21,964 bases of DNA, from the IMG/VR virus record IMGVR_UViG_3300029787_000380, positions 1 to 21,964 of that record; one strand, 5' to 3'. The notes under the pieces were generated by a model. That model saw only the letters and a program-made list of their open reading frames with translations. It did not search any database and had not been told where the DNA came from. Source of the DNA: a virus. The translations under genes and the position numbers were made by a program. Positions 13,208 to 21,010 of this stretch are shown here, in pieces (the first letter of the stretch is position 1; every line of letters starts with the position of its first letter).

Positions 13208-13889
13208 ATATCAGTTTATCGGACTTAGCTAAATTATCTTTAGCCCACAGTGGTTGTAAGTTTAATAAATCGTTGACCATCGTAGGGTCTGTAACACCGT
13301 TCTTTAACCACCATGATACAGGTACAATGTGATCGATATGCCATTCACCGTGGTTTTCCCACGTCATACCGTCAAGAAATAAAGACTCTAAATACTCTTT
13401 TAATTCTTTTGACGTGTAGCCTACAATATCAGAAGTATTGTTCACCTTCTTTCCACCTGTACTTTTCATTATCCTATAGATCATACTTCTACTATGGTTA
13501 GAAATTTTCCTGATTGGATCGTTTTTGTTCTTTTCATTAACGTAACCTCTAATATATTCACGGTTGTTTTTCGTCCATTCTCTTTGGTATTCTTTTATTT
13601 TTTGAGCGTTCTCAACCTGATATTCTCTTTTAAGTTTAGCTATTCGATTTTTGTTTTTATCGTAATACTCTTGAATTTTATCCTTATTGTTTTCACGGTA
13701 TTTTTTAGCCCTAGCTTTAACCTTTTCTTGATTCTTAGACGCGTATGTTTTATATCGTTTACGTCTGCACGACATACAATCACTATTACTGACTCTACGC
13801 TCATCAACATGACCGTACTTGCAAGGTTCACCAGTGTAATAACGGGTAAGGTTTTTCGCTTTTGCTTCTTTTCTAGATATGATATTCAT
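13206..13889 (-). CDS. HNH homing endonuclease with N-terminal zinc ribbon
   Basis: This protein of about 227 residues starts at the ATG at 13889 (GGTGG upstream; a GTG four codons earlier is possible). Residues 24-46 hold a zinc ribbon, CKYGHVDERRVSNSDCMSC. A long Lys/Glu/Asn-rich helical linker follows (about 50-135). The C-terminal HNH domain has EWHIDHIVPVSWWLKNG, then the LLNLQPLWAKDNLAKSDK segment, with the HID/H...N...K residues intact. Free-standing HNH enzymes of this kind promote their own spread between phages. The gene is AT-richer and Lys/Asn-richer than its neighbours and has no visible TATACT element, which suggests insertion between the minor head and protease genes and expression by readthrough. 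Confidence 0.85.
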   Translation of the reverse strand: MNIISRKEAKAKNLTRYYTGEPCKYGHVDERRVSNSDCMSCRRKRYKTYASKNQEKVKARAKKYRENNKDKIQEYYDKNKNRIAKLKREYQVENAQKIKEYQREWTKNNREYIRGYVNEKNKNDPIRKISNHSRSMIYRIMKSTGGKKVNNTSDIVGYTSKELKEYLESLFLDGMTWENHGEWHIDHIVPVSWWLKNGVTDPTMVNDLLNLQPLWAKDNLAKSDKLI

Positions 13890-13987
13890 TTTAACCACCA
13901 CAGAGTAGTTGCACAGAAATGGAAGGTTTGTGGCGGTCGGTTCTGTGTTCCGATATTCCCCCGCTAAAGGTAGCCACGATGTGTATA

Positions 13988-14884
13988 TTAACGTTTTACA
14001 CTAGGGTTAGTCAAACCTTTACGTTGGTTTTCTGCGACTTCTTCACCACTTATCGGTATAGCTATGCAGCGGCATTGGATCGGTTCACCTGGTAATTGAG
14101 GTGCGTTCTGATCTACTATAGGAGGGTTATCAAATCTAAACACACCCTCGCCGTAAGCGGTTACACGTTCAGACACATGTTTATGTCTATCGCGAACCCT
14201 CTCGTCGTGTGAAGTCTCCCAGCGGAAATACTCGAAACCCGCATTAGTCATTCTCATTTTAGAAAGATTTGAATTGATTTTATTTGACTGGTCTCTCGCT
14301 ATAAGTTTAGCGCGACGCTCTGTAACGCCGAATTGACGCTGGAGCTGTTTCGCTATTGTATTAGGTCTACTGCCGGATCTGACACCCGATAGCACGATAC
14401 TATCGACTTGCGTCAAGTATTGAGCCGGTATCGATTCGATTAAACGAACATTATCATATATCGATGCTTGTACGTAGTCGCGCAACTCTGAGTTGTCGAC
14501 AAACACGTCGATACCCAGGTCGCGTTTAGTACGTTCAGCGTTTGAGTTGTTAGCCGTCGTAACGAACTTACGCGTGATACGAGTCGCAAGTGCGTTAAAC
14601 TGTGGACTTGACCAACGCTCCCTAACGAGTTTTAACGCCCCTGCGATAACGTCGACGTACGAGTCCATAACGACGTGAGTCGATACACCGTCGGCAATGT
14701 ATTCAAAACTTGTCGACTTAACGGCGCTCATCACATGCGTATCGATGTCTTTACGCACTTCACGCACGATACGGCGTAACTCTGTGTGATACGTTGCGCC
14801 CGCTTGTAAGTCTTGCTTAACGCCTTTCGGTTTGCGGCGCTTGCTGGTCGCTAGTTGCTGTTGTAATAGTTCGGCGCTCGTCAT
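13988..14884 (-). CDS. minor head protein, SPP1 gp7 / Mu F-like
   Basis: This protein of 298 residues is involved in head morphogenesis and DNA ejection. The C-terminal Mu F-like domain is clear: RRAKLIARDQSNKINSNLSK, FEYFRWETSHDERVRDRHKH, then PPIVDQNAPQLPGEPIQCRC. The Cys-x-Cys pair and the preceding RWxTSxDERVRxxH signature are typical. I chose the ATG at 14884 because it lies 30 nt from a TATACT element; a TTG 13 codons upstream overlaps that element. The usual location after the portal is kept, although a plus-strand island separates the two. Confidence 0.82.
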   Translation of the reverse strand: MTSAELLQQQLATSKRRKPKGVKQDLQAGATYHTELRRIVREVRKDIDTHVMSAVKSTSFEYIADGVSTHVVMDSYVDVIAGALKLVRERWSSPQFNALATRITRKFVTTANNSNAERTKRDLGIDVFVDNSELRDYVQASIYDNVRLIESIPAQYLTQVDSIVLSGVRSGSRPNTIAKQLQRQFGVTERRAKLIARDQSNKINSNLSKMRMTNAGFEYFRWETSHDERVRDRHKHVSERVTAYGEGVFRFDNPPIVDQNAPQLPGEPIQCRCIAIPISGEEVAENQRKGLTNPSVKR

Positions 14885-14913
14885 GATGCTGCTCGGTTCG
14901 TTGGTATATTCAC

Positions 14914-14919
14914 AGTATA
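14914..14919 (-). promoter_or_regulatory. putative late promoter core TATACT before minor head gene
   Basis: The minus strand reads TGTTATACTGTGAATAT (extended -10 form), 30 nt from the ATG at 14884. It lies 8 nt from the divergent plus promoter P3. Confidence 0.45.
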
Positions 14920-14926
14920 ACAAGTG

Positions 14927-14955
14927 TTGACACGTTGCGCGAGTGTGTATATAGT
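14927..14955 (+). promoter_or_regulatory. sigma-70-like promoter P3 with downstream operator
   Basis: TTGACA, 17-bp spacer, TATAGT. The reversed operator is at 14952-14969 (TAGTGACGTTACAGTCAA), followed by TTAAATAA as at P2. The string is identical to P2 apart from two bases over 28. Confidence 0.8.
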
Positions 14956-14989
14956 GACGTTACAGTCAATTAAATAAGTGAGTAGAAAT

Positions 14990-15175
14990 ATGAAGGTTAA
15001 GACTAGTTATACAAGTTGTGAATATATAACGGCGGGTAAAATTTACCATGTTGAACAGGATGGTGTCGACGAAATAATTATAGACGATGACGGGGACACT
15101 ATTTACATTATGGGACCGTCTTATTCAGCCTGCCCCCATTTGAACGATGAGGGTCACTGGGAGGAAGTGCAATGA
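14990..15175 (+). CDS. hypothetical 61-residue acidic protein
   Basis: I chose the ATG at 14990 because GTGAG lies about 8 nt upstream; the in-frame GTG at 14978 lies inside that ribosome site. The protein has a small beta-rich fold pattern: MKVKTSYTSCEYITAGKIYH, then DEIIIDDDGDTIYIMGPS, ending HLNDEGHWEEVQ. This resembles the short SH3-like 'YTxGKxYxV...DDDGD' proteins common among phage early genes. Function unknown. The stop overlaps the next ATG. Confidence 0.65.
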   Translation: MKVKTSYTSCEYITAGKIYHVEQDGVDEIIIDDDGDTIYIMGPSYSACPHLNDEGHWEEVQ

Positions 15176-15282
15176 AACACACCGCAGCAAAAATAATAGC
15201 GTTTGCCGACTGGCTCGGTCAACAAGACGAAACACTCGTAGAGTGCTACGAGAAACGTTTAAAACTTTGGGGGTTGGTGTGA
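15172..15282 (+). CDS. hypothetical 36-residue peptide
   Basis: The ATG overlaps the previous stop (ATGA) and is preceded by GGGAGG at about 9 nt, a strong ribosome site. The peptide, MKHTAAKIIAFADWLGQQDE followed by TLVECYEKRLKLWGLV, is a likely two-helix amphipathic unit. The stop overlaps the next ATG (TGATG). Tight coupling on both sides supports translation. No family is recognised. Confidence 0.55.
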   Translation: MKHTAAKIIAFADWLGQQDETLVECYEKRLKLWGLV

Positions 15283-15563
15283 TGAACGTAGAGTTATCAC
15301 ACCTAAATATCATGGGTTCGACACCGCCATCTAAGGGTGATGTGCTTGTAATACAGACTCGGAAGAGTGGTGATAAACAATTCTTAACAGTCGTTAAAGA
15401 CGTTGTAAACGGTAATGAAGTAATACTTCAAAAATCGACCAATAGTTTTTACAACCATGACATGTATTACACGGGTACATCATGGGTTAAGAAAATTTGG
15501 AACCTTGGCACCGTTGAATTAACGACAAGCGTTAATAACACCAATCAATTTTATAACAAGTAG
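15282..15563 (+). CDS. hypothetical 93-residue protein
   Basis: The ATG at 15282 overlaps the previous stop, with GGGGG upstream serving as a possible ribosome site. The frame remains open further upstream, but that part overlaps two well-coupled genes in other frames. The protein is beta-rich: STPPSKGDVLVIQTRKSGDK, FLTVVKDVVNGNEVILQKST, then YYTGTSWVKKIWNLGTVELT. It shares its style with small SH3-like phage proteins. It is the last gene of this island and ends next to a hairpin shared with the portal gene end. Confidence 0.6.
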   Translation: MNVELSHLNIMGSTPPSKGDVLVIQTRKSGDKQFLTVVKDVVNGNEVILQKSTNSFYNHDMYYTGTSWVKKIWNLGTVELTTSVNNTNQFYNK

Positions 15564-15578
15564 CCCCGTTACGGGGCT
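15562..15578. terminator. hairpin shared by convergent island and portal ends
   Basis: AGCCCC-GTTAC-GGGGCT forms a strong stem that directly follows the plus-strand stop and includes the portal stop codon. The T-rich run on the plus side (TCATTCTTCTT) is imperfect, so termination on that strand is likely but not certain. Confidence 0.65.
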
Positions 15579-16948
15579 TCATTCTTCTTAACTTGCTCTT
15601 CTGCGTAACGCATCGGGTCGTCTTCAGCACTTGGCATCTCTTCGAACATGTTACCTTCTTCAAGTTCTTCTAATTCTTCAAGCTCGTCGTCATCGTACTG
15701 GTACTCTTCGTTTGCTTGGAGTTCACGCATAACCTGCGACTTCTGTACGATGCCTTCAGCTAAGTACAACGAATGTTTATCGGCTCGCAGCTTCTCAGCC
15801 TGGGCGTGCTCAAGGTCGTTGGGTAGTGCCAGCGGATTCCACACATAGTCGTACTCGTCAGGGAAGCGACCCAACGCGCTACGGACTAACACCTCGTCAA
15901 GTATTCGCATCGGTTCGTGTAGATAGCTAGTCTGTTGAGCGCGAATCGAATTGTTGTAATTCTTGTCGTCACCCTCACCTGTGGCGTTCATGCCTTTAGC
16001 ACTAGTACCAAACATACGTGTGACCGGTATGTCTGCCGCACCTGAAATCCACGTAACGAACTGTTCGATAATCGGCGCAACACCCGACAGGTTTAACGTG
16101 GCTCGTTCAAATTTCTCGGCCGTACCACCACCCGCACCGTCACCACCGTCAAGTAATGCCATTTGTATCGATGACTTCATAAGGCTGAACATCTGGTAAC
16201 GCTTGGTAATCATATCGTCCTGGTCGGTGCTTAACTCGTCTGCTAGGCCGTTACGTGTGATTATATCAATGTTCGCTTCTTGCATCAGCTCAGCGATACC
16301 GTCCTTCGCGGCAACCATATCGGTAATATCTTCGATACACTTACGAAGCGTTGAGTCACCCCAACCTTGCGTTTGTTGCTGCATACGTAGCGGTAAACGC
16401 TCACCGGTGAAACGTGCGAAGTGACTATGATGAATTTGCATCGCACCGCCACGCACCGTGTAGAATTCAGGTTTCAAATAGTTCTCAGCAAGAATGTCCC
16501 ACGTGTTAATCGTACCGGCTTGCATATCGTACCGGTCGAACACTTTAAGACCTTTAAGCCCGTCACGCTTGATTAGCTCGACTCGCAACGGTTTCGTTAA
16601 GTCCTGGTCGGTTAACATCAAGATACCACCACCACCGTACAAACGACCCCAGCTAACAGCCTCTTGCACTTTCGGACGCATCCCAACGCGCGCTTCGTAC
16701 GCTGTGATTTCTTCAGCGCCGTCACACTTGATACGACGCCATTCGCGCGTCATATCCTCGGCGGGTATGTCCACAATTTTACGGGCTATCCAGTTAGACG
16801 TGTAACATGCATCTAAGGTCGAGAAGTCGTTAAACAGCGGGTAGTCCCACTTGTTGTGAGAGCGTTTAGAGTTTGCACCACCTAGACCGGTCATAACGTT
16901 ACTAAGCCCGTCAAGCGTCGGTGGTGGTATTGGTACGATGTCGGTCAT
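15569..16948 (-). CDS. portal protein, DUF1073 family
   Basis: This 459-residue protein forms the dodecameric portal through which DNA is packaged. DUF1073 signatures include LDACYTSNWIARKIVDIPAE with DMTREWRRI (about residues 45-70), SWGRLYGGGGILMLTD (about residues 100-115), the TRMFGTSAKGMNATGEGDDK region near residue 315 and YNNSIRAQQTSYL. The C-terminus is very acidic with a DDDELEELEELEEG run, typical of portal tails. It starts at an ATG with TATACT 35 nt upstream and has its own unit, separated from TerL by a plus-strand island. Confidence 0.92.
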   Translation of the reverse strand: MTDIVPIPPPTLDGLSNVMTGLGGANSKRSHNKWDYPLFNDFSTLDACYTSNWIARKIVDIPAEDMTREWRRIKCDGAEEITAYEARVGMRPKVQEAVSWGRLYGGGGILMLTDQDLTKPLRVELIKRDGLKGLKVFDRYDMQAGTINTWDILAENYLKPEFYTVRGGAMQIHHSHFARFTGERLPLRMQQQTQGWGDSTLRKCIEDITDMVAAKDGIAELMQEANIDIITRNGLADELSTDQDDMITKRYQMFSLMKSSIQMALLDGGDGAGGGTAEKFERATLNLSGVAPIIEQFVTWISGAADIPVTRMFGTSAKGMNATGEGDDKNYNNSIRAQQTSYLHEPMRILDEVLVRSALGRFPDEYDYVWNPLALPNDLEHAQAEKLRADKHSLYLAEGIVQKSQVMRELQANEEYQYDDDELEELEELEEGNMFEEMPSAEDDPMRYAEEQVKKNEAP

Positions 16949-16982
16949 GTTATACGGTACTCAATGAATCGGAATTATTAAG

Positions 16983-16988
16983 AGTATA
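16983..16988 (-). promoter_or_regulatory. putative late promoter core TATACT before portal gene
   Basis: The minus strand reads GGTGATATACTC, with TG one base ahead (extended -10 form). It lies 35 nt from the portal ATG. No -35 hexamer is visible at 17 bp. Confidence 0.45.
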
Positions 16989-17029
16989 TCACCTGAGTGG
17001 AATATTTTAAATTTATTTGTATTTAAGTG

Positions 17030-17058
17030 TTGACCGTACCGTCACTAAGGTGTATTAT
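17030..17058 (+). promoter_or_regulatory. sigma-70-like promoter P4 with internal operator
   Basis: TTGACC, 17-bp spacer, TATTAT. The operator TTGACCGTACCGTCACTA is at 17030-17047. The string ACCGTCACTAAG has the same distance to -35 and -10 as in P1. Confidence 0.75.
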
Positions 17059-17094
17059 TCATTACATCGAAACGAAACAAACAACAGGTGATTT

Positions 17095-17292
17095 ATGCAC
17101 TACCAAACAAAACATGAGTTAATATTCGCTATTATATTCGTCGCAGTATGCGTGTCATTCGTATGGTCGATAAACACTTACGAAGAATGGGTTTGTAACA
17201 ATTACGAAGAGATCACGAGTGTTGAAACTAAGTTCATAGCTTTCGACGGGTGTTACGCTAAAGAACAAAACGGTTGGGTGAAACGTGACTAA
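17095..17292 (+). CDS. small single-pass membrane protein
   Basis: This 65-residue protein starts at an ATG with AGGTGA about 4 nt upstream. Residues 9-26 (LIFAIIFVAVCVSFVWSI) form one transmembrane helix, with a short basic N-terminus (MHYQTKHE) and a C-terminal polar part containing Cys34 and Cys53. The topology may place the tail in the periplasm. No family is recognised. It is the first gene of the island, overlaps the next start by 8 bp, and could be an exclusion or lysis-timing protein. That is only a guess. Confidence 0.6.
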   Translation: MHYQTKHELIFAIIFVAVCVSFVWSINTYEEWVCNNYEEITSVETKFIAFDGCYAKEQNGWVKRD

Positions 17293-17587
17293 CCGTAACA
17301 ACGAAGAGTACACGACAACTGAAATACGTATCATGCGTGAAATGGTCGAAAGTGAAGAGTATTCAATCGCGCAGATAGCGGAGCGACTCGGTAGGACTTA
17401 CAACGCTATCGGCCAGCAAATTCACAGGTATAAATTCCGCATACGTCGAGCGCGTTACACACCTGAAGAGTGTGAACGGATCTTAACGTGTGACGACAAC
17501 GAGCTTCTAGCACGTGAAATGGACCGAACAATTATGATGATTGTCGGTAAACGATACAAACTTAAAAAGGCGATGAGATGCAAATAA
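17285..17587 (+). CDS. DNA-binding protein with Myb/SANT-like HTH repeats
   Basis: This 100-residue protein starts with a GTG inside the previous gene's end. Residues 9-53 (YTTTEIRIMREMVESEEYSI then AQIAERLGRTYNAIGQQIHR) have the pattern of phage Myb/SANT-like domains, in which W/Y-TxxE opens three helices and IAxxLGRTxxAIxxxxxR ends in the recognition helix. Residues 59-96 (YTPEECERILTCDDNELLAR) hold a weaker second copy. It probably binds DNA, either as regulator of the islands or of host DNA. The following gene starts inside its end. Confidence 0.7.
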   Translation: MTNRNNEEYTTTEIRIMREMVESEEYSIAQIAERLGRTYNAIGQQIHRYKFRIRRARYTPEECERILTCDDNELLAREMDRTIMMIVGKRYKLKKAMRCK

Positions 17588-17766
17588 CCGACAACCGAGA
17601 AGCGTACAAAAAGCGTGAACGTAAGTCACGCTTCGAACAACCTATACCGCGATTCGCATATGACACCATGGGTTACTATGAGCGTGTGGCGCGTGGTCTA
17701 TGCTTTCAACATGAATTGCGCGTAACGCGTGAAGTTAAACGACGTCGCGCGCTTAGGGCTATTTAA
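17578..17766 (+). CDS. small highly basic protein
   Basis: This 62-residue protein starts at the ATG at 17578, 10 bp inside the previous gene. It is very basic (KKRERKSRFEQPIPRF, then TREVKRRRALRAI) with a central aromatic segment, AYDTMGYYERVARGLCF. The charge suggests nucleic acid contact. Its end overlaps the TerL end by 8 bp on the opposite strand. Function unknown. Confidence 0.6.
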   Translation: MQITDNREAYKKRERKSRFEQPIPRFAYDTMGYYERVARGLCFQHELRVTREVKRRRALRAI

Positions 17767-20311
17767 CCCAGTCTTTCAACGATGGGCGCTTATGGTCGAG
17801 CATTTGGTCAATAGCGTCAATCATCGGGTCGATTTGGTCATCGTGGGTTTTGAAGTCACTTTGAAGCCCCTCACACTCCGCTAAGAAATCGTTAAGCCAC
17901 GGCGCATCCTTCGGTAATTTCACATAGCCTGATTCAATATAACCCTGCACGTCCATGAAGCGTGTCAACTTATCGGTGTTACGCTGTATCGCCATGACAG
18001 GTATTAACGGTTTTGTGGATTTACGTATCTGTTGTATCAAACCTGTACCGCTCGCTTTGTCCTCGACCATTAACTTACGACACGACAAACCGTGAATGTG
18101 TTTAGCTTTTTGCCAGAACGCGACACATCGTTTCTTCAGCTCGTCGCTTTCCCACTTACCGCGTATCATATCGATGAGATACAAGTACCCGTCATTACCG
18201 AGACCCCAATGTTCGAACACTGAGAAATCGTTTCGTTCTTTCGTCTTCTGGGCCGTATCGCCGATGATGTACGAGAATTTCATCTTAGGGAGTATATCGT
18301 ACTCACCAAACCATTCAGACTTGATGAGTGAACCACCTTTGGCGGTGGGTCGTTGCTGATACAACGCGTTCCATGTGAGCGAGCCTGACGCCTTACACTG
18401 GTCTACGAAACCTTGCGGCATACGCTCAGGGAATAGTATTTCCCCAGGTTGACGTAACGTGTACGTATCCCCGTTGAGCTCGTGGCGCTCTGGTTCGTCG
18501 CTGTCCCACTCCATGGGGAACGAAACGACACGGAGCTCTTCTCCGCCCTCACGCGCTCGTTCAAGTAACTGACCGGCTAAGTCGTTCTTGTGCCAACGCG
18601 TTAAAATGATGATTATCCCGTTGACCTTCGGGTCGCGTCGAGTGTAGAACGTCGTTTCGTACCAATCGATAACAGTCTCTTGGTACGCAGGACTCGACGC
18701 TTCTTTGTAATCTTTTGCGGGGTCGTCAATGATACCGATGTTCATACCTTGACCGGTGATACCACCACCCACGCCAGCCGCACGATACGTACCACCAGCA
18801 AGCGAGCCGTCTGCTTTAATCGTTTCCCATTCGTCTACCGATGTACGGGCATCAGATTTAAGAGTGCCCATTTGAGCGTCGGGGAATACGTCCACATGGT
18901 GCTCTGATTTCACAATGCGTTGTGTATCACGTGACATTTTGAACGCGAGCGGTGAGGCGTACGACGCGGCGATGATGTTCCAGTTAGGATATTTACCGAG
19001 CGTGTAAGCTGGTAGACGTCGTGAAGCTAGCTCACTATTATGCGTTACAACGTGACGCGTACCAACAACGTAGAGCCCATCATCACTGTCAACCTGTATA
19101 CACTTACCTTTCACAGGTTCAACCATTTCAACGGATTTTATAGAAATTCTATTCTGTTTAGCAAACCTGGTCGGAACTTTTCGAGTTAGTCGACACGGCA
19201 CGTGCATTGTAGGTTGAAAACCAACAGTCCAATAAACCTTACGACCCTGTATACCTGATGTTGATAATCTTGGTTGGTGCTCTACGATGTACGGTCGCAT
19301 ACCCAACGACGCGATAAGTTTGTAGGCGCTGTCGATTAACGGACGTTCACAACTTGTAAATATCATTCGTGACTTGTCGTCGATGTGACCATCTGTATCG
19401 ATTAGACCGGCTAACAACTCTAAACGTTGCTCGACGCTACCTAGTAGATATTTATCAGGGATGTGTTTATCTGGTGCGTAACCTCTCGCTGTGTACACGC
19501 CTATGTCACTGAGCCCTCTCGCGAGCTTACCAGCGACACCGACCGTACCTGAGAAGTAAGTTGTTATCACACCCGTGTCAGGATGTACGCGCTGTGCAGT
19601 TATCGGATAACCCGCGTCGACGATAGCTTGTACAACTTCAGTCTCACACGCAGCGTGCGTTAAACATGGTTTAGAACGTGAACCATCACCAAGCCAAGCA
19701 CCTAACACATACGGATCGACTATAAAATCTTTACGTGTGTTTTCGAGACAACCAGCGTTTGGTAACTGGTAGTTATAATGACAACCTCTAACACCTTCAG
19801 TGCCTTGGTACATTGCGCGTTGTCGACCGAATTTATTCTTACCTAAAAACCATCGAGTCTCTTCGGTGCGAGTCTTCTTGCTGGTACGATCGTAAAAAGT
19901 CCATTCGTGGTTTAAATGACATGTTACTTGCTCGCCGTTAGTGAACGTTATTTTCACATTGGCTTTGTCTTCAGGTGATACACCCGTCACTCGTACCGGT
20001 GAACCATCAGGTTTATATACCTCGTCGCCTGGTTGTAACGAACCGTGCTGTACGTAACCGTTCGGAGTCGGTACAAGTGTTCCGTGCGCTAGTAGCTTAC
20101 CTGAGCGCGGTGGTGCGAATATCATAAGGCGTGGGGACTTACCGTCTGCAACGTCTAAAAGGAATTGGTCAAGTTCAGCACATAACAGTTCGTTGAACCA
20201 GCCCGTTTCATACGTTGGGTTTGTGTAGAGCGTGTAACCCATAAGAGATTCACGAGCCTGTTCGATTGCTTCGCGTTTAAGCGTTTCGTAAATCGCTGTG
20301 TTAGTTGTCAC
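17759..20311 (-). CDS. terminase large subunit precursor with intein
   Basis: This 850-residue precursor is predicted to splice to a 497-residue terminase, the motor and nuclease that packages DNA at the portal. Extein residues 1-72 end with Walker A FAPPRSGK; residue 426 Ser continues as SELASRR. Walker B is IGIIDDP (525-531), coupling motif LTRWH (570-574). The RNase H-like nuclease has acidic residues in IIGDTAQK (Asp685), MVEDK (Glu750/Asp751) and HDDQIDP (Asp824/825/828). The start is a GTG with GGGCGG upstream, 11 bp inside TerS. All catalytic residues are present, so activity should depend only on intein removal. Confidence 0.93.
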   Translation of the reverse strand: MTTNTAIYETLKREAIEQARESLMGYTLYTNPTYETGWFNELLCAELDQFLLDVADGKSPRLMIFAPPRSGKLLAHGTLVPTPNGYVQHGSLQPGDEVYKPDGSPVRVTGVSPEDKANVKITFTNGEQVTCHLNHEWTFYDRTSKKTRTEETRWFLGKNKFGRQRAMYQGTEGVRGCHYNYQLPNAGCLENTRKDFIVDPYVLGAWLGDGSRSKPCLTHAACETEVVQAIVDAGYPITAQRVHPDTGVITTYFSGTVGVAGKLARGLSDIGVYTARGYAPDKHIPDKYLLGSVEQRLELLAGLIDTDGHIDDKSRMIFTSCERPLIDSAYKLIASLGMRPYIVEHQPRLSTSGIQGRKVYWTVGFQPTMHVPCRLTRKVPTRFAKQNRISIKSVEMVEPVKGKCIQVDSDDGLYVVGTRHVVTHNSELASRRLPAYTLGKYPNWNIIAASYASPLAFKMSRDTQRIVKSEHHVDVFPDAQMGTLKSDARTSVDEWETIKADGSLAGGTYRAAGVGGGITGQGMNIGIIDDPAKDYKEASSPAYQETVIDWYETTFYTRRDPKVNGIIIILTRWHKNDLAGQLLERAREGGEELRVVSFPMEWDSDEPERHELNGDTYTLRQPGEILFPERMPQGFVDQCKASGSLTWNALYQQRPTAKGGSLIKSEWFGEYDILPKMKFSYIIGDTAQKTKERNDFSVFEHWGLGNDGYLYLIDMIRGKWESDELKKRCVAFWQKAKHIHGLSCRKLMVEDKASGTGLIQQIRKSTKPLIPVMAIQRNTDKLTRFMDVQGYIESGYVKLPKDAPWLNDFLAECEGLQSDFKTHDDQIDPMIDAIDQMLDHKRPSLKDWVK
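19037..20095 (-). mobile_element. class 3-type intein with LAGLIDADG endonuclease in TerL
   Basis: This 353-residue intein lies between Lys72 and Ser426 of the terminase precursor, inside the Walker A GK|S. Its first residue is Leu, not Cys/Ser/Ala, and block A reads LLAHGTLVPTPNGYV. The class 3 W-C-T set is present: Trp65 two residues after His63 in block B (HLNHEW), Cys332 in block F (CIQVDSDDG), and Thr351 before His352-Asn353 in block G (VVTHN). The next extein residue is Ser. The endonuclease motifs are LGAWLGDGS (Asp137) and LLAGLIDTDG (Asp235), both with acidic residues, plus DKHIPDKYL between. Splicing and homing activity are inferred. Confidence 0.9.
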
Positions 20312-20984
20312 GTTTACCGCCCAACTGGTTATGATAACGACCCAACCCTAACGCCTTCAATTTCGCTTCGAGTTCTTCGTCCGGTACGTCTTGAGTTTGT
20401 ATCGGTGCGCCGCCTGGTCCTGAGATTTCACTCTTCGTCGGTGCGTTGTATCCACACATGTCGGCGATTTGTTTACGAGCCGCTAACGAATCGTACAGCG
20501 TAATCTCTAAACCGTTTTTAGTTTGCTTAACGGACTTAATCGCACTGCGAGCGCCTTCGGGTATTTCGTCGATTGATTTCACATGTACCGAAGAGTTATA
20601 CACTTCAAGCCCCGATTCCATGTCAACGCTAGGACGCTCTGTAAAGCTCACCACGTCGTCGATGGTCGTTCGGGCTATGGTCGTAAGACCCATGAGGAGT
20701 TCGTCGCGTGAGAGTACCGCTGAGGCGATTTCAGGTGATGGTTCGACAGCCATTGTCGATAGGAAGTGCTTCACGAGAGGATTAGATAGGATCTGATTAC
20801 CCAAATCTTTACGGTGCGATTCGTTCTTACATTTCCCGCCGCCGATGCGATGCGCTTCGGCCGGTTCGTTTCCAGCAAGTGAAGCAAGCGCAACGCCACG
20901 TTGTAATTTCGTAAGCGCGTCGTAAGCGTTAAGTTGTTCATCGGTCAATTCAACCGACCGTCCTTCCAATTCCACAATCATCAT
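20301..20984 (-). CDS. terminase small subunit
   Basis: This protein of about 227 residues recognises the packaging site. It shows the Terminase_2 pattern: LNAYDALTKLQRGVALASLA (N-terminal helices), NEPAEAHRIGGG, LGNQILSNPLVKHFLS (oligomerisation helices), ELLMGLTTIARTTIDDVVSF, and a C-terminal basic GLGRYHNQLGGKR tail. Two adjacent ATGs (20984 and 20981) are possible; the ribosome site (GGGCTAG) is weak. It precedes TerL with an 11-bp overlap, as usual. Confidence 0.85.
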   Translation of the reverse strand: MMIVELEGRSVELTDEQLNAYDALTKLQRGVALASLAGNEPAEAHRIGGGKCKNESHRKDLGNQILSNPLVKHFLSTMAVEPSPEIASAVLSRDELLMGLTTIARTTIDDVVSFTERPSVDMESGLEVYNSSVHVKSIDEIPEGARSAIKSVKQTKNGLEITLYDSLAARKQIADMCGYNAPTKSEISGPGGAPIQTQDVPDEELEAKLKALGLGRYHNQLGGKRDN

Positions 20985-21010
20985 TCTAGCCCATTTCGTA
21001 ACATACGCTC

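Noticed and set aside
13206-13987. HNH gene as part of a group I intron
   Set aside because: The minor head protein upstream ends with a normal C-terminus and no second exon or intron core was seen.
19037-20095. TerL insert as an ordinary class 1 intein or a plain gene fusion
   Set aside because: Position 1 is Leu, so a class 1 N-terminal nucleophile is missing, while block B, F and G residues and the terminal His-Asn-Ser argue for a real intein.
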